Source of the DNA: Streptomyces vilmorinianum
GTDB taxonomy: Bacteria > Actinomycetota > Actinomycetes > Streptomycetales > Streptomycetaceae
Length of the DNA: 64,000 bases
Direction of reading: 5' to 3'
NCBI RefSeq assembly: GCF_005517195.1
Contig: NZ_CP040244.1
Location: 5,846,001-5,910,000 of the forward strand
Made by a program: the position numbers and the translations under genes. Positions 1-8,776 of the stretch are shown here, piece after piece (within the stretch, counting starts at the first letter, position 1; each line of letters starts with the position of its first letter). The notes beneath the pieces are model-generated. The model searched no databases. It saw nothing but the letters and a program-made list of their open reading frames with translations, and was not told where the DNA came from.

Positions 1-243
1 GCGCTGACCCTTGCCCCGGCCGCCCTTGTTGAAGGTCATCACGCGCGCGTCGGCGACCTGCGCGACCACCGTGACGTGCTCGTCCAGCGGCAGGTCGGCG
101 AGGGCGGTGAGCTCGCCGCGCTCCGCGTACCGCCGGGGGTAGTGGTGGAGGAGGTCCCCGACCGTGTGGAGGTCGAGGTGCTCGGCCATCACCTTGGCGG
201 TGGCGGCGCCGAGGAGGTTCTTCAGCGGGTCAGCGAGCAGCAC
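1..243 (-). CDS. recG: ATP-dependent DNA helicase RecG, N-terminal part (cut by window edge)
   Basis: Only the first 81 codons are present; the gene runs off the left edge. The reverse strand from a GTG at 243 reads VLLADPLKNLLGAATAKVMA, then HTVGDLLHHYPRRYAERGEL. This is the N-terminal wedge region of RecG, which remodels stalled replication forks and Holliday junctions. The DLLxHYPRRY segment is the recognisable signature. A GAGGGGAGG ribosome site lies about 5 bases upstream and fixes the GTG start. The helicase motifs lie outside the window, so the call rests on the N-terminus alone. Confidence 0.82.
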   Translation of the reverse strand, partial: MLLADPLKNLLGAATAKVMAEHLDLHTVGDLLHHYPRRYAERGELTALADLPLDEHVTVVAQVADARVMTFNKGGRGKGQR

Positions 244-549
244 GGCGCCTCCCCTCGGGGGCACCGAGCGGCTTCCGCAGCTTCCGCGGGCTCCGTGGGT
301 TCTCCGGGTTCTGCGGGTTCTGCGGGTTCTTCGGGTTCTTCAGGGGTTCGTCGAGCGCAGGCACATGTTCCATTGCACACCACCGCACTGACACCCGTCC
401 CGCAGGCTGTGGATATCCGCTGGTCACGTCGGCGCCGCGAGGCCTACCATGACGCCTCTCCCCCCTCCGTCGCCTCCGGCTCCTCCGGACGCCGCCGGCG
501 ATGACTGCCGATCAGACACCGCACGCCTCCACCACGGGGAGAACCACGC
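244..549. other. Divergent spacer between recG and the TPR-like gene
   Basis: This 306-base spacer separates the leftward recG from the rightward TPR-like gene. It holds a short 9-base tandem repeat (listed separately) and must carry promoters for both genes. I could not pick out convincing -35/-10 pairs. Reading frames across it have the low-complexity look of repeat translation and are not supported as genes. Confidence 0.5.
297..341. repeat. Five tandem 9-base units, GGGTTCTgC type
   Basis: Five consecutive 9-base units read GGGTTCTCC, GGGTTCTGC, GGGTTCTGC, GGGTTCTTC, GGGTTCTTC, followed by a degenerate sixth. They lie about 55-100 bases upstream of the recG start and may vary in copy number between strains. 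Confidence 0.8.
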
Positions 550-3378
550 ATGACGCTGACCCTTCAGGCCCTGCGCGAGGCCATGCGGGAGAACGCCGAG
601 CAGCCCGAGGGGCCCGCGCGCAACGCGCGCGCCGAGCGGCTGCTCTCCGAGGCCGAACGGACCGGCGAGCGGCCGGCCGTGATCGCCGCGCTCGGCCACC
701 AGCTGCAGGTGTACAACTACAGCTCCGAGAAGGCGAAGATGTTCGTGCCCTTCTCGCGCCTGCTGGGGATGTGGGACGAGAATCCGGCGGACTTCGACGC
801 CTACGAGACGCACTCCCTGCACTGGGTCTTCAAGTGGGTCTCCAGCGGCATGCTCGACCAGCCGCACATTCCGCTCGCGTCGATCGAGAAGTGGCTCGGC
901 GAGATGGAGCGCCGCTACCGCCTGGCGGGCCATTCCGAACGGGCCGTGCGGCAGGGCGAGTTCCGGGTGGCCCGGCACATCGGCGACCGGGAGCGGGCGG
1001 CCCGGGCGTACGCGGCCTGGCTGGCGGCCGACCGCGACCGGATGGCCGACTGCCACGCCTGCGAGCTGCACGGCCAGGGCGCGTGGTCCGTGGAACTCGG
1101 CGACGACGAGCAGGCCCTGAAGACATGGGCGCCGGTCCTGGACGGCGAGCACGCCTGCGCCCATGAGCCGCACGCGGTCCTCGCCTCGTCCCTCCTGCCG
1201 CTGGTCCGGCTCGGCCGGGCGGAGGAGGCCCGTACGAACCATCTGCGGGGCTACCGTCTGGTGCGGCCGATGGAGAGCATGCGCGATGCGGTGGCGCTGC
1301 ACATCGAGTTCTGCGCGCTGACCGGGAACGAGGCGCGGGGTCTGGAGATCCTGGCGGAGCGGCCGGGCTTCTTCACCGACCGCGGCGACCCGGACAGCCA
1401 CCTGGACTTCCTGGCGGTGACGGCCCTGCTGACGGACCGGCTGGTGGCGCTCGGGCACGGCGGGCAGTCGGTGCCGGGCCCGGCGGGTTCGTCGTGGACG
1501 GCGGGCGAACTCGCGGGCCACGCGCGCGTGGAAGCGCTGGCGATCGCCCGCCTCTTCGACGAGCGCAACGGCACGGGGCGGGTGGGCGAGGCGGTCCGGG
1601 AGCGGATGGCGCGGGCGCCGCTGATGGAGCGGCTGCCGCTGGGGGTACGGGCGGCGGGTCCGGTACCGCTTCGCCCGCCGGTGACGGCCGCTCCGACCGG
1701 TTCCTCGGAGGACCTGCTCGCGCGGGCCCGGCGGCTGTCTAAGGAGCGGCACCCGGACGCGCGGGCGGCCTGGGATGCCCTGGGCCGGGCCGTCGCGGCC
1801 GGGCGGGTCGACGTGGACGTTCTCGCGCGGGCCGAGCTGGACGACCACCGGGCGATGGCTCTGGAGGAGGGTCCGGCGGAGTCGGTACGCCTCTTCCTGT
1901 CGGCGGCCGAGGGCTACGAAGCGGCGGGCGATCCCGGAGAGGCCGAGGCCGCCCGGGCCCGGTGCGCGTACGCGCTGGCGCTGGGCGGGCGGACGGAGGA
2001 GGCGTCGGCGGCCGTCGAGGAGGCGATCGGCCGGGTCCTGGCCCTGCACGCCGAGGGTGCGGCGACGGCCCGGCAGGCCGCGGGCGCGCTGCTGATCCGC
2101 GTACGGGTCCGGCTGCTGCGGCTACACGAGGCGGAGGGCGGGGGCGGGGGCGGCGAGGACGGCGCGCCCGCCGAGGAGGTCGCGCGGTCCGTGGACGAAC
2201 TCCTCGCCTTCGCCTCGCCGTACGCCGACGACCGGGCGGTCGCCGACCGGGTCGCCGAGGCCGAGTCCGTACGGGCCGACCTGGCCGCGCACCACGGGGA
2301 CGCCGAGGGGGCGGCGCGGCAGTACGCGTACGCGGCGGAGCTGTACCACCGGGCCGGGATGCCCTGGTACGCCGTGGAGCCGGAGACCCGCCTCTCCCGC
2401 GTCGCCCTCCACCTCGGCGATCTGGGCGGCGCCGAGCGGGCGGCCCGTGCGGCCCTCGACCACGGCGCGGGGTACGCGGGGGCGTCCGGGCAGACCCGCC
2501 TGCGGCTCCAGTTGGCCGAAGTCCTCGCCGCCGGCCGGCGGTTCGGGGAGGCCGTGGAGCATGCCCTGGAGGCTGCGCACTGGGCCGACGAGGCGGGCGA
2601 GAGCCGTGGGATCGGCGCGTACGCACGGCATCTGCTGGGCGGCTGGCTGGTACGGGAGAGCCGTACGGAGGAGGCCGCGGCGATCCTGGAGGCGGTGCTG
2701 CCGGACCTGTCCGTGGAGGAGCACGGCGACGGGGCGGTCGTCCAGACGCTGTGGTGGCTCGGCGACTGCCTCATGGCTCTGAACGAGCCCCGGTCCGCGG
2801 CGGAGCAGTGGCTGCGGGCGGCGGAGCTCGCGAAGAAGTGGCCGGAGCAGCGGGACCACGCGATGCTGGCGAACCTGGCGGCGCAGGCACTGCTCCAGGC
2901 GGAGCTGAAGCCGCAGGCCGCGGCGGCGTACGAGCGGGCCGGTGAGCTGTGGCGGGAGCTGGGCGACGCGGCGGCGTACGTCAGGACGCTGCGGGTACGG
3001 GCGTGGATCGCGGGGGCCGGGGAGGGGCGGGCCCTGATGGACGCGGCGGCGGAGGCGTGCGGGGAGGACGTGGTGGAGCGGGCGGACACGTACGCCCAGA
3101 CCGCGGAGCTGCTGGCGGAGAAGGACGTCCGGGAGGCGCTGTCGTACGCGGAGCGGGCGGTGTCGGCGTTCGCCGAGGCGGAGGCGGGTCCGGGGGTCCG
3201 CGACCGTCGCACGGCGGCGCAGCTGCTCGCGGCGTGGCTCCACCTGAACCTGGAGAACCACGCGGCGGCGGCGACCCTGGCGCGGGGCGTGCTCGCGGAG
3301 TACGCCCCGTCGGAGGAGGGCGCGGCGGCCGAGCGCCGCGGCGAGGCGGAGGCGGTGCTGGAGCGGGCGGCGACCTGA
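550..3378 (+). CDS. Large TPR-like helical-repeat protein, function unknown
   Basis: The gene encodes 942 residues starting at ATG 550, with GGGGAG about 8 bases upstream. There is no signal peptide or membrane segment, so it is probably cytoplasmic. From about residue 380 to the end, alanine-rich helical pairs repeat roughly every 35-40 residues (for example GRTEEASAAVEEAIGRVLAL and AERAARAALDHGAGYAGASG), the texture of tetratricopeptide or related solenoids. The first 300 residues are more individual, with a HSLHWVFKWVSSGM segment and CHACELHGQG. TPR solenoids bind partner proteins, so a scaffold or regulatory role is likely, but nothing here names a partner. A short glycine-rich stretch sits near residue 530. 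It is probably transcribed alone. Confidence 0.75.
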   Translation: MTLTLQALREAMRENAEQPEGPARNARAERLLSEAERTGERPAVIAALGHQLQVYNYSSEKAKMFVPFSRLLGMWDENPADFDAYETHSLHWVFKWVSSGMLDQPHIPLASIEKWLGEMERRYRLAGHSERAVRQGEFRVARHIGDRERAARAYAAWLAADRDRMADCHACELHGQGAWSVELGDDEQALKTWAPVLDGEHACAHEPHAVLASSLLPLVRLGRAEEARTNHLRGYRLVRPMESMRDAVALHIEFCALTGNEARGLEILAERPGFFTDRGDPDSHLDFLAVTALLTDRLVALGHGGQSVPGPAGSSWTAGELAGHARVEALAIARLFDERNGTGRVGEAVRERMARAPLMERLPLGVRAAGPVPLRPPVTAAPTGSSEDLLARARRLSKERHPDARAAWDALGRAVAAGRVDVDVLARAELDDHRAMALEEGPAESVRLFLSAAEGYEAAGDPGEAEAARARCAYALALGGRTEEASAAVEEAIGRVLALHAEGAATARQAAGALLIRVRVRLLRLHEAEGGGGGGEDGAPAEEVARSVDELLAFASPYADDRAVADRVAEAESVRADLAAHHGDAEGAARQYAYAAELYHRAGMPWYAVEPETRLSRVALHLGDLGGAERAARAALDHGAGYAGASGQTRLRLQLAEVLAAGRRFGEAVEHALEAAHWADEAGESRGIGAYARHLLGGWLVRESRTEEAAAILEAVLPDLSVEEHGDGAVVQTLWWLGDCLMALNEPRSAAEQWLRAAELAKKWPEQRDHAMLANLAAQALLQAELKPQAAAAYERAGELWRELGDAAAYVRTLRVRAWIAGAGEGRALMDAAAEACGEDVVERADTYAQTAELLAEKDVREALSYAERAVSAFAEAEAGPGVRDRRTAAQLLAAWLHLNLENHAAAATLARGVLAEYAPSEEGAAAERRGEAEAVLERAAT

Positions 3379-3904
3379 CGTTGGCGGTTGGGGGCGGTGG
3401 ATTTCCCCCACCCCGCCCCTCCCCGAAACCCTGACGAGACCGGGGCCTCGGCCCCCGCCCCCCAGGGGGCGGCAGCTTCGCGCCGCCGGGACTGAGCCCC
3501 CCACCGGCGGCGTTCGGGGCGCCGCAGCTCCGCGCGGCCGAGGCTGCGTGCCCGCCGGTGCTGTCAGGCGCGCGGCACTTCACGCGCCGCCGGAACCGCG
3601 CCACCACCACCGTCGAGCGCCGCGGCTTCGCGGCGACAGGCCCGCACGACACTGCGATCCAGCAGGTTGGTCTCGCGCGCCCGAACCACGGCCCCCACCG
3701 CCGCCTTCAGACGCGGCGGCTCGCGCCGCCGGGCCGCACGACGGCCGCTGCTCTCCAGCGCGGCGGCTACGCGCCGCCGGAACCGCCCACCAAGGGCATC
3801 CCGCAGGCTGGTCCGCGCCGCCGTTGCCGCGCTCCCCATCGCCCGCAACCGTGGTGGGCCGGGCGGGCAGGCCCCCGGGGATCAGTGCCGCTTCAAGGTC
3901 ACGG
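3379..3904. repeat. Non-coding 3' region with a family of GC hairpins
   Basis: This 526-base interval lies between two convergent genes and holds no supported gene. It contains at least four short stem-loops of one design, GGCGGC-loop-GCCGCC: 3468-3487, 3715-3730 and 3762-3778, plus a CGCCGC/GCGGCG variant at 3618-3635. Loops are 4-8 bases and resemble one another (agcttcgc, tcgc, tacgc). The flanking ccggaacc/gccgggac text also recurs. It could act as a composite bidirectional terminator or be a burst of small interspersed repeats. Confidence 0.6.
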
Positions 3905-5485
3905 CTACTCCACGCCGATCAAGAGTGCCGGTGCGCCGTGGCCCGCGTGGTAGGTCGTTGTGTCGACTGCCAGGTAGGTGTCGCGGACGTGGCGTTCGAG
4001 TGCGGGGGACAGTGACTCCGGGGTGTCGTCCGAGACGATCAGGGTCACCAGTTCGCCGCCCGCCGAGAGCATGCGGTCCAGGACCGTGCGGGCCGTTGTC
4101 GTCAGGTCCTGGCCGATGACCGCGACGTCGCCCTCGATCAGGCCCAGGATGTCGCCGGCCTGGCAGACGCCCGCCGAGGTGAAGGACTGGCGTTCGGCGA
4201 CGGCGAGTTCGGCGTACCGGGTCGCGCCCGCCGCCGCCGTCATCGCGACCACGTCCTCGTCGAAGCGGCGCTCGGGCTCGTGGACGGCCAGCGCCGCGAT
4301 GCCCTGGACGGCTGCCCGGGTCGGGATCAGGGCGACCCGGATGCCCTCCGCGCGGGCCTGTTCGGCCGCCGCGCCCGCCGTGTGGCGCAGGTCGGTGTCG
4401 TTGGGCAGGAGCACCACCTCGCGCGCGTGGGCCCGCCGGATCGCGTCGACGAGCTCTCCGCTGGCCGGCGGCTCCCCCGGCCTGGCCAGCACCGTCGTCG
4501 CCCCGGCCTCCTCGCACAGGCCCGCGAGTCCCTCGCCGGGGACCACCGCGACCACCGCGCGCTGGGCCGGCTCCCGGCGCTCCACGCCCGCGAAGTGCGT
4601 GATCCGGATCCGGTACGGCCGGCCCGCCTCCACGCCCGCCTCGACCGCCGCTCCCGCGTCGTCGACATGGACGTGGACGTTCCACAGCCCGTCGCCTCCG
4701 ACGACGACCAGGGAGTCGCCGAGCGCGTCGAGCCGGGCTCGTAGCCGTTCCACGGCCGCGTCGTCCGCTTCCAGGAGGTAGATCACCTCGAACGCCGGTC
4801 CGCCCTCCGAGGCGCAGTCCTCCAGGGCCACGTGCGGCCGGTGCGAGGCCACGGGCGGCCGTACCCGCGCCTCTCCCGACACGACCTCCACCAGCGCGCC
4901 GAGGACGGCCACCAGACCCCGTCCTCCCGCGTCCACGACCCCGGCGCGTTCGAGCACGGCCAGTTGTCCGGGGGTGGCCTCAAGGGCGGTCCTTGCCCCC
5001 TCGTACGCCCCCCTGGCCACCGCCGCGAGGCTTCCACCCCCCTCGCAGGCGCCGGCCGCGGCGCCCGCGACGCTCAGGATCGTTCCTTCGACGGGGTGGG
5101 CCACGGCCTTCCGGGCCGCCAGGGCCGCCGCCGCCAGGGACCGGGCGAGGTGGTCGCCGTCACGCCCGTCCGCGAGCACGGACGCCATGCCGCGCAGCAG
5201 CTGCGAGAGGATCGTCCCCGAGTTGCCCCGGGCGCCGATGAGGGCCCCGTGGGCCATGGCCCGTATGGCGTCGCCCGCGTCCGGCTCGTCCGCCGCGAAG
5301 ACCGCCTCGACCGCCTGGGCGGCTGACTCCACCGTCAGATACAGGTTCGTGCCGGTGTCCCCGTCGGCGATCGGATAGACGTTGATCGCGTCGATCTCCT
5401 CGCGCTCCCGGCCGAGCGCGTCCAGCGCCCGTACGCACCAGGCTCGGACCGCTGCGGCGTCGAGGGTCTGCGCGGTCTGCGGCAA
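3905..5485 (-). CDS. DAK phosphatase-domain (DhaL/FakA-type) kinase
   Basis: The protein is 526 residues with an N-terminal DhaL domain (about 10-200) carrying NVYPIADGDTGTNL, whose aspartates bind ATP-Mg in dihydroxyacetone kinase and in the fatty-acid kinase FakA. The rest matches the two-part C-terminal region of the YloV/FakA family (LLPNDTDLRHTA, GDILGLIEGDVAVIGQDLTT). In Firmicutes FakA phosphorylates fatty acids presented by FakB (DegV). The streptomycete substrate is inferred, not shown, and no degV gene lies adjacent. The start is a TTG at 5485, chosen because AGGAGG sits 8 bases upstream and no better ATG or GTG precedes the conserved domain. The gene is convergent with the TPR gene and divergent from rpmB. 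Confidence 0.88.
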   Translation of the reverse strand: MPQTAQTLDAAAVRAWCVRALDALGREREEIDAINVYPIADGDTGTNLYLTVESAAQAVEAVFAADEPDAGDAIRAMAHGALIGARGNSGTILSQLLRGMASVLADGRDGDHLARSLAAAALAARKAVAHPVEGTILSVAGAAAGACEGGGSLAAVARGAYEGARTALEATPGQLAVLERAGVVDAGGRGLVAVLGALVEVVSGEARVRPPVASHRPHVALEDCASEGGPAFEVIYLLEADDAAVERLRARLDALGDSLVVVGGDGLWNVHVHVDDAGAAVEAGVEAGRPYRIRITHFAGVERREPAQRAVVAVVPGEGLAGLCEEAGATTVLARPGEPPASGELVDAIRRAHAREVVLLPNDTDLRHTAGAAAEQARAEGIRVALIPTRAAVQGIAALAVHEPERRFDEDVVAMTAAAGATRYAELAVAERQSFTSAGVCQAGDILGLIEGDVAVIGQDLTTTARTVLDRMLSAGGELVTLIVSDDTPESLSPALERHVRDTYLAVDTTTYHAGHGAPALLIGVE

Positions 5486-5724
5486 CGGGTGATCCTCCTG
5501 CTAGGCGGCGTCTGCGGTGAGCTCACCGCAGCGTAGACCCGCTCGTGACCTGGGCCCGGAGCGGGGGCCGCGGCGGCCGTGGTAGTTTCGTTCTACGGGA
5601 GCAGCCGTTGTATGCTGCTTCGGTTGCCCGGCGAGAGTCGGGCCATTTCCCCGGCAAGCCACTTCAGAACTCTGATTCCGGTGCGCCGGATTTCACTGTA
5701 AATCTGAAGTCTTTGGAGTGACCC

Positions 5725-5910
5725 GTGGCTGCCAACTGCGACGTCTGCGGCAAGGGGCCGGGCTTCGGCAACAACATTTCGCACTCGCACCGCCGTACGT
5801 CTCGTCGCTGGAACCCGAACATCCAGCGCGTGCGTGCCGTGGTCGGTCGGACGCCGAAGCGGCTCAACGTCTGCACCTCGTGCATCAAGGCCGGCAAGGT
5901 CTCGCGCTAA
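5725..5910 (+). CDS. rpmB: 50S ribosomal protein L28 (zinc-ribbon form)
   Basis: The gene encodes 61 residues from a GTG at 5725 (TTTGGAGTG lies 5-10 bases upstream). The sequence opens AANCDVCGKGPGFGNNISHS and ends with CTSCIKAGKVSR. The two CxxC pairs make this the zinc-binding (C+) version of L28, a late-assembly large-subunit protein. Actinobacteria often also carry a zinc-free paralogue under Zur control; that copy is not in this window. A strong hairpin with a T-run follows 40 bases downstream. The 239-base upstream spacer must hold the promoter. Confidence 0.97.
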   Translation: MAANCDVCGKGPGFGNNISHSHRRTSRRWNPNIQRVRAVVGRTPKRLNVCTSCIKAGKVSR

Positions 5911-5951
5911 CGCCGACGTTTCGTCGTAGCGCAGCCCCTGCGGTTGCCTTG

Positions 5952-5983
5952 AAAGGCCGGTTCACCTCGGTGAACCGGCCTTT
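5952..5983. terminator. Bidirectional terminator after rpmB
   Basis: A 15-bp perfect inverted repeat (AAAGGCCGGTTCACC and its complement) has a 2-base formal loop and runs into TTTT. It separates the convergent rpmB and thiD transcripts. Confidence 0.92.
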
Positions 5984-6034
5984 TGCCATGCCCTGAGGTC
6001 TTCTCGGCAGTTCTTCTCAGCTCAGCAGGTCTTC

Positions 6035-6820
6035 TCAGCGAAGACGCCAGCCGTGGTCCACCGGGCCGATCCCCGCGCCCAGCGTGAACCCGGCCGCGAT
6101 CGCGCCCGTCACGTACTGCTTCGCCTCCCGCACCGCCTCCGGCACGGTCAGCCCCTTCGCGAGGCCCGACGCCACCGCCGAGGCGAGCGTGCAGCCCGTC
6201 CCGTGCGTGTGCCGGTTCTCGTGCCGGGGAGCGCGCAGCCAGTGCTCCTCGTCCCCGTCCGTGAGCAGGTCGACGGCGTCCCCTTCGAGGTGGCCGCCCT
6301 TGATGAGCGCCCACCGCGGGCCGTACGCCAGGATCGCCGCCGCGGCCGCCCGCAGATCGGACTCCCGCTCGACGACGACTCCCGTGAGCTGCGCCACCTC
6401 GTCCAGGTTGGGCGTGGCCACCGTCGCGACCGGCAGCAGCTTCTTCCGTACGGAATCCAGCGCGGAGGCCGCGAGCAGCGGGTCGCCGTGCTTGGAGACC
6501 CCGACCGGGTCGACCACCACCGGCGCGTCCGTTCCCGCGAGCAGCTCCGCCACCGTCTCCACCAGCGTGGCGGAGGACAGCATGCCGGTCTTCACGGCCT
6601 GGACGCCGATGTCGTCGACGACGGCGCGGTACTGGGCCCGTACGGCCTCCTCGGGCAGTTCCCACGCGCCCTGGACGCCCAGCGAGTTCTGGGCGGTGAC
6701 GGCGGTGATCACGCTCATGCCGTGGACGCCGAGGGCGAGCATCGTCTTGAGGTCGGCCTGGATGCCCGCGCCGCCGCCGGAGTCGGATCCGGCGACGGTG
6801 AGGGCCAGGGGCGGGCTCAC
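6035..6820 (-). CDS. thiD: Hydroxymethylpyrimidine/phosphomethylpyrimidine kinase
   Basis: The 261-residue product opens SPPLALTVAGSDSGGGAGIQ, the ribokinase-fold start typical of ThiD, and carries the anion-hole segment HTHGTGCTLASAVASGLAKG. ThiD phosphorylates HMP twice to give HMP-PP for thiamine synthesis. The GTG start at 6820 overlaps the TGA of thiL as GTGA, so translation is probably coupled; longer reading in this frame lies inside thiL and is not used. Length is normal. No TPP riboswitch was recognised upstream of the thiL-thiD pair. Confidence 0.95.
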   Translation of the reverse strand: MSPPLALTVAGSDSGGGAGIQADLKTMLALGVHGMSVITAVTAQNSLGVQGAWELPEEAVRAQYRAVVDDIGVQAVKTGMLSSATLVETVAELLAGTDAPVVVDPVGVSKHGDPLLAASALDSVRKKLLPVATVATPNLDEVAQLTGVVVERESDLRAAAAAILAYGPRWALIKGGHLEGDAVDLLTDGDEEHWLRAPRHENRHTHGTGCTLASAVASGLAKGLTVPEAVREAKQYVTGAIAAGFTLGAGIGPVDHGWRLR

Positions 6821-7779
6821 TCGTGGCCCCCGAAGTGGTCCCAGCCGCCCTTGGTGTGCCAGGGCGCCCCGTCCACCGTCACCTGCGGCAGCGCGGAGGG
6901 GTTGAGGACCTCGCCGATGACCTTCCAGCGGGCCGGCAGCTTCACGTCCGGCGGGAAGGTGGCGACGATGGCGTGGTCCTCTCCCCCGGTGAGCACCCAC
7001 TGCAGCGGGTCGACGCCCACCGCCTGCCCGATGTCGTTCATCTGCGTGGGGATGTCGATGAGCCCGGAGCGCAGGTCGATACGGACCTTGCTGGCCTCGG
7101 CGATGTGGCCGAGGTCGGCGATGAGTCCGTCGCTGACGTCGCACATGGCGGTGGCGCCGAGCCCGGCGGCCGCGGGGCCCGCGTGGTACGGCGGTTCGGG
7201 GCGCCGGTGGGCCTCGACGAAGGCGCGCGGGGAGCGGAAGCCGCGGGAGAGCACCGCGTAGCCGGCGGCGGACCAGCCGAGCCAGCCGGTGTACGCGACG
7301 ACGTCGCCGGGCTGCGCCCCGCCCCGGGTCACGGGGTCGTGGTTGCGCAGGTCGCCGAGCGCGGTGATGGCGACGGTGATGGTGTCGCCGCGGACGACGT
7401 CGCCGCCGACGACGGCCGCGCCCGCGACCTGGCACTCGTCACGCAGGCCGTCCATGAGCTCGGTGGGCCAGGTGACCGGGAGTTCGGCGGGGACGACCAG
7501 GCCGAGGAGCAGCGCGGTGGGGACGGCGCCCATCGCGGCGATGTCGGCGAGGTTCTGTGCGGCCGCCTTGCGGCCGACGTCGTACGCCGTCGACCAGTCG
7601 CGGCGGAAGTGACGTCCTTCGAGCAGGATGTCCGTGCTGGCCACCACGCGCCGGTCGGGCGCGGAGACGACCGCGGCGTCGTCGCCGGGTCCGATCCGTA
7701 CCGCCGGGGTGGAGGTGAGCCGGGAGGTGAGCTCCCTGATGAGCCCGAACTCCCCCAGTTCTCCTACTGTGCCCTTCAC
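6817..7779 (-). CDS. thiL: Thiamine-monophosphate kinase
   Basis: The gene encodes 320 residues from GTG 7779 with GAGGTGAG about 5 bases upstream. Family marks include GELGEFGLIRELT at the N-terminus, IGPGDDAAVV (metal and ATP binding), STDILLEGRHF, QNLADIAAMGA and VGGDVVRGD. ThiL phosphorylates thiamine monophosphate to the active cofactor thiamine diphosphate. It is the first gene of a two-gene unit with thiD, joined by a 4-base overlap. It diverges from the Lrp-type gene across a 254-base spacer. Confidence 0.96.
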   Translation of the reverse strand: MKGTVGELGEFGLIRELTSRLTSTPAVRIGPGDDAAVVSAPDRRVVASTDILLEGRHFRRDWSTAYDVGRKAAAQNLADIAAMGAVPTALLLGLVVPAELPVTWPTELMDGLRDECQVAGAAVVGGDVVRGDTITVAITALGDLRNHDPVTRGGAQPGDVVAYTGWLGWSAAGYAVLSRGFRSPRAFVEAHRRPEPPYHAGPAAAGLGATAMCDVSDGLIADLGHIAEASKVRIDLRSGLIDIPTQMNDIGQAVGVDPLQWVLTGGEDHAIVATFPPDVKLPARWKVIGEVLNPSALPQVTVDGAPWHTKGGWDHFGGHE

Positions 7780-8033
7780 CGCGTCTCACCTCGTGTTGTC
7801 GTGCCGGCCGCCGGGTCGCCGTGCGCGTCGCTCCGCCGCTCGCTGTGCGGGTCGCTGTGCGGGTCGCGAGCCGTCACCGCGCTGGGTACCGTCAAGTAGA
7901 CCGTCAACTTCTGTCGTGCGTACGCCACACTCTGAACGCCTCGGGGCGCGCAGGTCTCCCCGCGGCCCTCGGCGACGCGGTACCGTGGCGTCCCTTTCTC
8001 CCACAAGATCCTCGTGGCCGCCCTGGAGGTTCC

Positions 8034-8267
8034 GTGGTACAGGCGTACATCCTCATTCAGACCGAGGTGGGCAAGGCGTCGACCGTCGCCGAGACCATCT
8101 CCAAGATCCCGGGAGTGATCCAGGCGGAAGACGTGACGGGCCCGTACGACGTGATCGTCCGCGCCCAGGCCGACACGGTCGACGCGCTGGGCCGCATGGT
8201 GGTCGCCAAGGTCCAGCAAGTGGACGGCATCACGAGGACCCTCACCTGCCCGGTCGTGCATCTGTAG
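8034..8267 (+). CDS. Stand-alone Lrp/AsnC ligand-binding (RAM) domain protein
   Basis: The protein is 77 residues from GTG 8034, which has GGAGG 5 bases upstream. It reads VVQAYILIQTEVGKAS, then VDALGRMVVAKVQQ and ends with RTLTCPVVHL. This is only the effector-binding alpha-beta sandwich of Lrp/AsnC regulators; the DNA-binding helix-turn-helix is absent. Such proteins form dimers or octamers and may bind amino acids or modulate full-length Lrp proteins. Longer reading upstream in the same frame lacks a ribosome site and looks like spacer translation. Confidence 0.9.
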   Translation: MVQAYILIQTEVGKASTVAETISKIPGVIQAEDVTGPYDVIVRAQADTVDALGRMVVAKVQQVDGITRTLTCPVVHL

Positions 8268-8290
8268 CCCCCGTCTACCCTTGGCCGGTG

Positions 8291-8776
8291 ATGTCTTCCC
8301 ACCGGCCTTTCGGCCTGCCCGCCGCCATCGCCGCCGTGCTGCTGCTGACCGCCGCGGGTTGCTCCTCCACGGACGCGAAGGCGTCGGTCCCGGTTCCCAG
8401 CCCTCCGGCCGAGGAAGCCGCCCTCTGCCAGGCGCTGGCGAAGGAGCTCCCCGACACCGTGGCGGGGCTGGAGCGCAACGATCCGGAGCCGGGCTCCGAG
8501 CTGACCGCCGGGTGGGGGGATGCGGCGATCGTACTGCGCTGCGGGGTCCCCCGGCCCGAAAAGATGAGCGATCCCCAGTCGCACGGCATCTCGGTGGACG
8601 GCGTGCGCTGGATGCTGGAACAGCCGGAGGGCGGCGGACCCCGTTTCACCTCGGTGTATCGCAAGACGTACGTCGAGGTGACGCTGGACGAGCGGTACGC
8701 GCACGACGCGAGTCCGCTCACGGCGCTCGCCGCCCCCGTGGAGAAGGCCGTTCCCTGCTCCCTGGAGTGCGACTAG
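8291..8776 (+). CDS. DUF3515-type lipoprotein
   Basis: The product is 161 residues from ATG 8291 (a GTG at 8288 is an equal alternative; no clear ribosome site separates them). The N-terminus has a short basic stretch, a hydrophobic core and a lipobox LLTAAGCSS, so it should be anchored to the outer face of the membrane. The mature part contains ALCQALAKELPDTVAGLERN, RCGVPRPEKM and a C-terminal pair of cysteines (CSLEC). This pattern fits the actinobacterial DUF3515 family, whose function is unknown. The stop codon interlocks with that of ddlA on the opposite strand. Confidence 0.82.
   Translation: MSSHRPFGLPAAIAAVLLLTAAGCSSTDAKASVPVPSPPAEEAALCQALAKELPDTVAGLERNDPEPGSELTAGWGDAAIVLRCGVPRPEKMSDPQSHGISVDGVRWMLEQPEGGGPRFTSVYRKTYVEVTLDERYAHDASPLTALAAPVEKAVPCSLECD

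Noticed and set aside
3460..3790. Recurring short repeats considered as a CRISPR array
   Set aside because: Units are self-complementary, unevenly spaced and of unequal length, with no spacer-like regularity and no cas genes.
5583..5616. TATGCT with a TTCGTT-like element upstream of rpmB as its promoter
   Set aside because: The -35 match is too weak to list as a feature.
7821..8033. N-terminal extension of the Lrp-type protein and a matching helix-turn-helix
   Set aside because: The upstream in-frame translation shows no helix-turn-helix, and the GGAGG site fixes the start at 8034.
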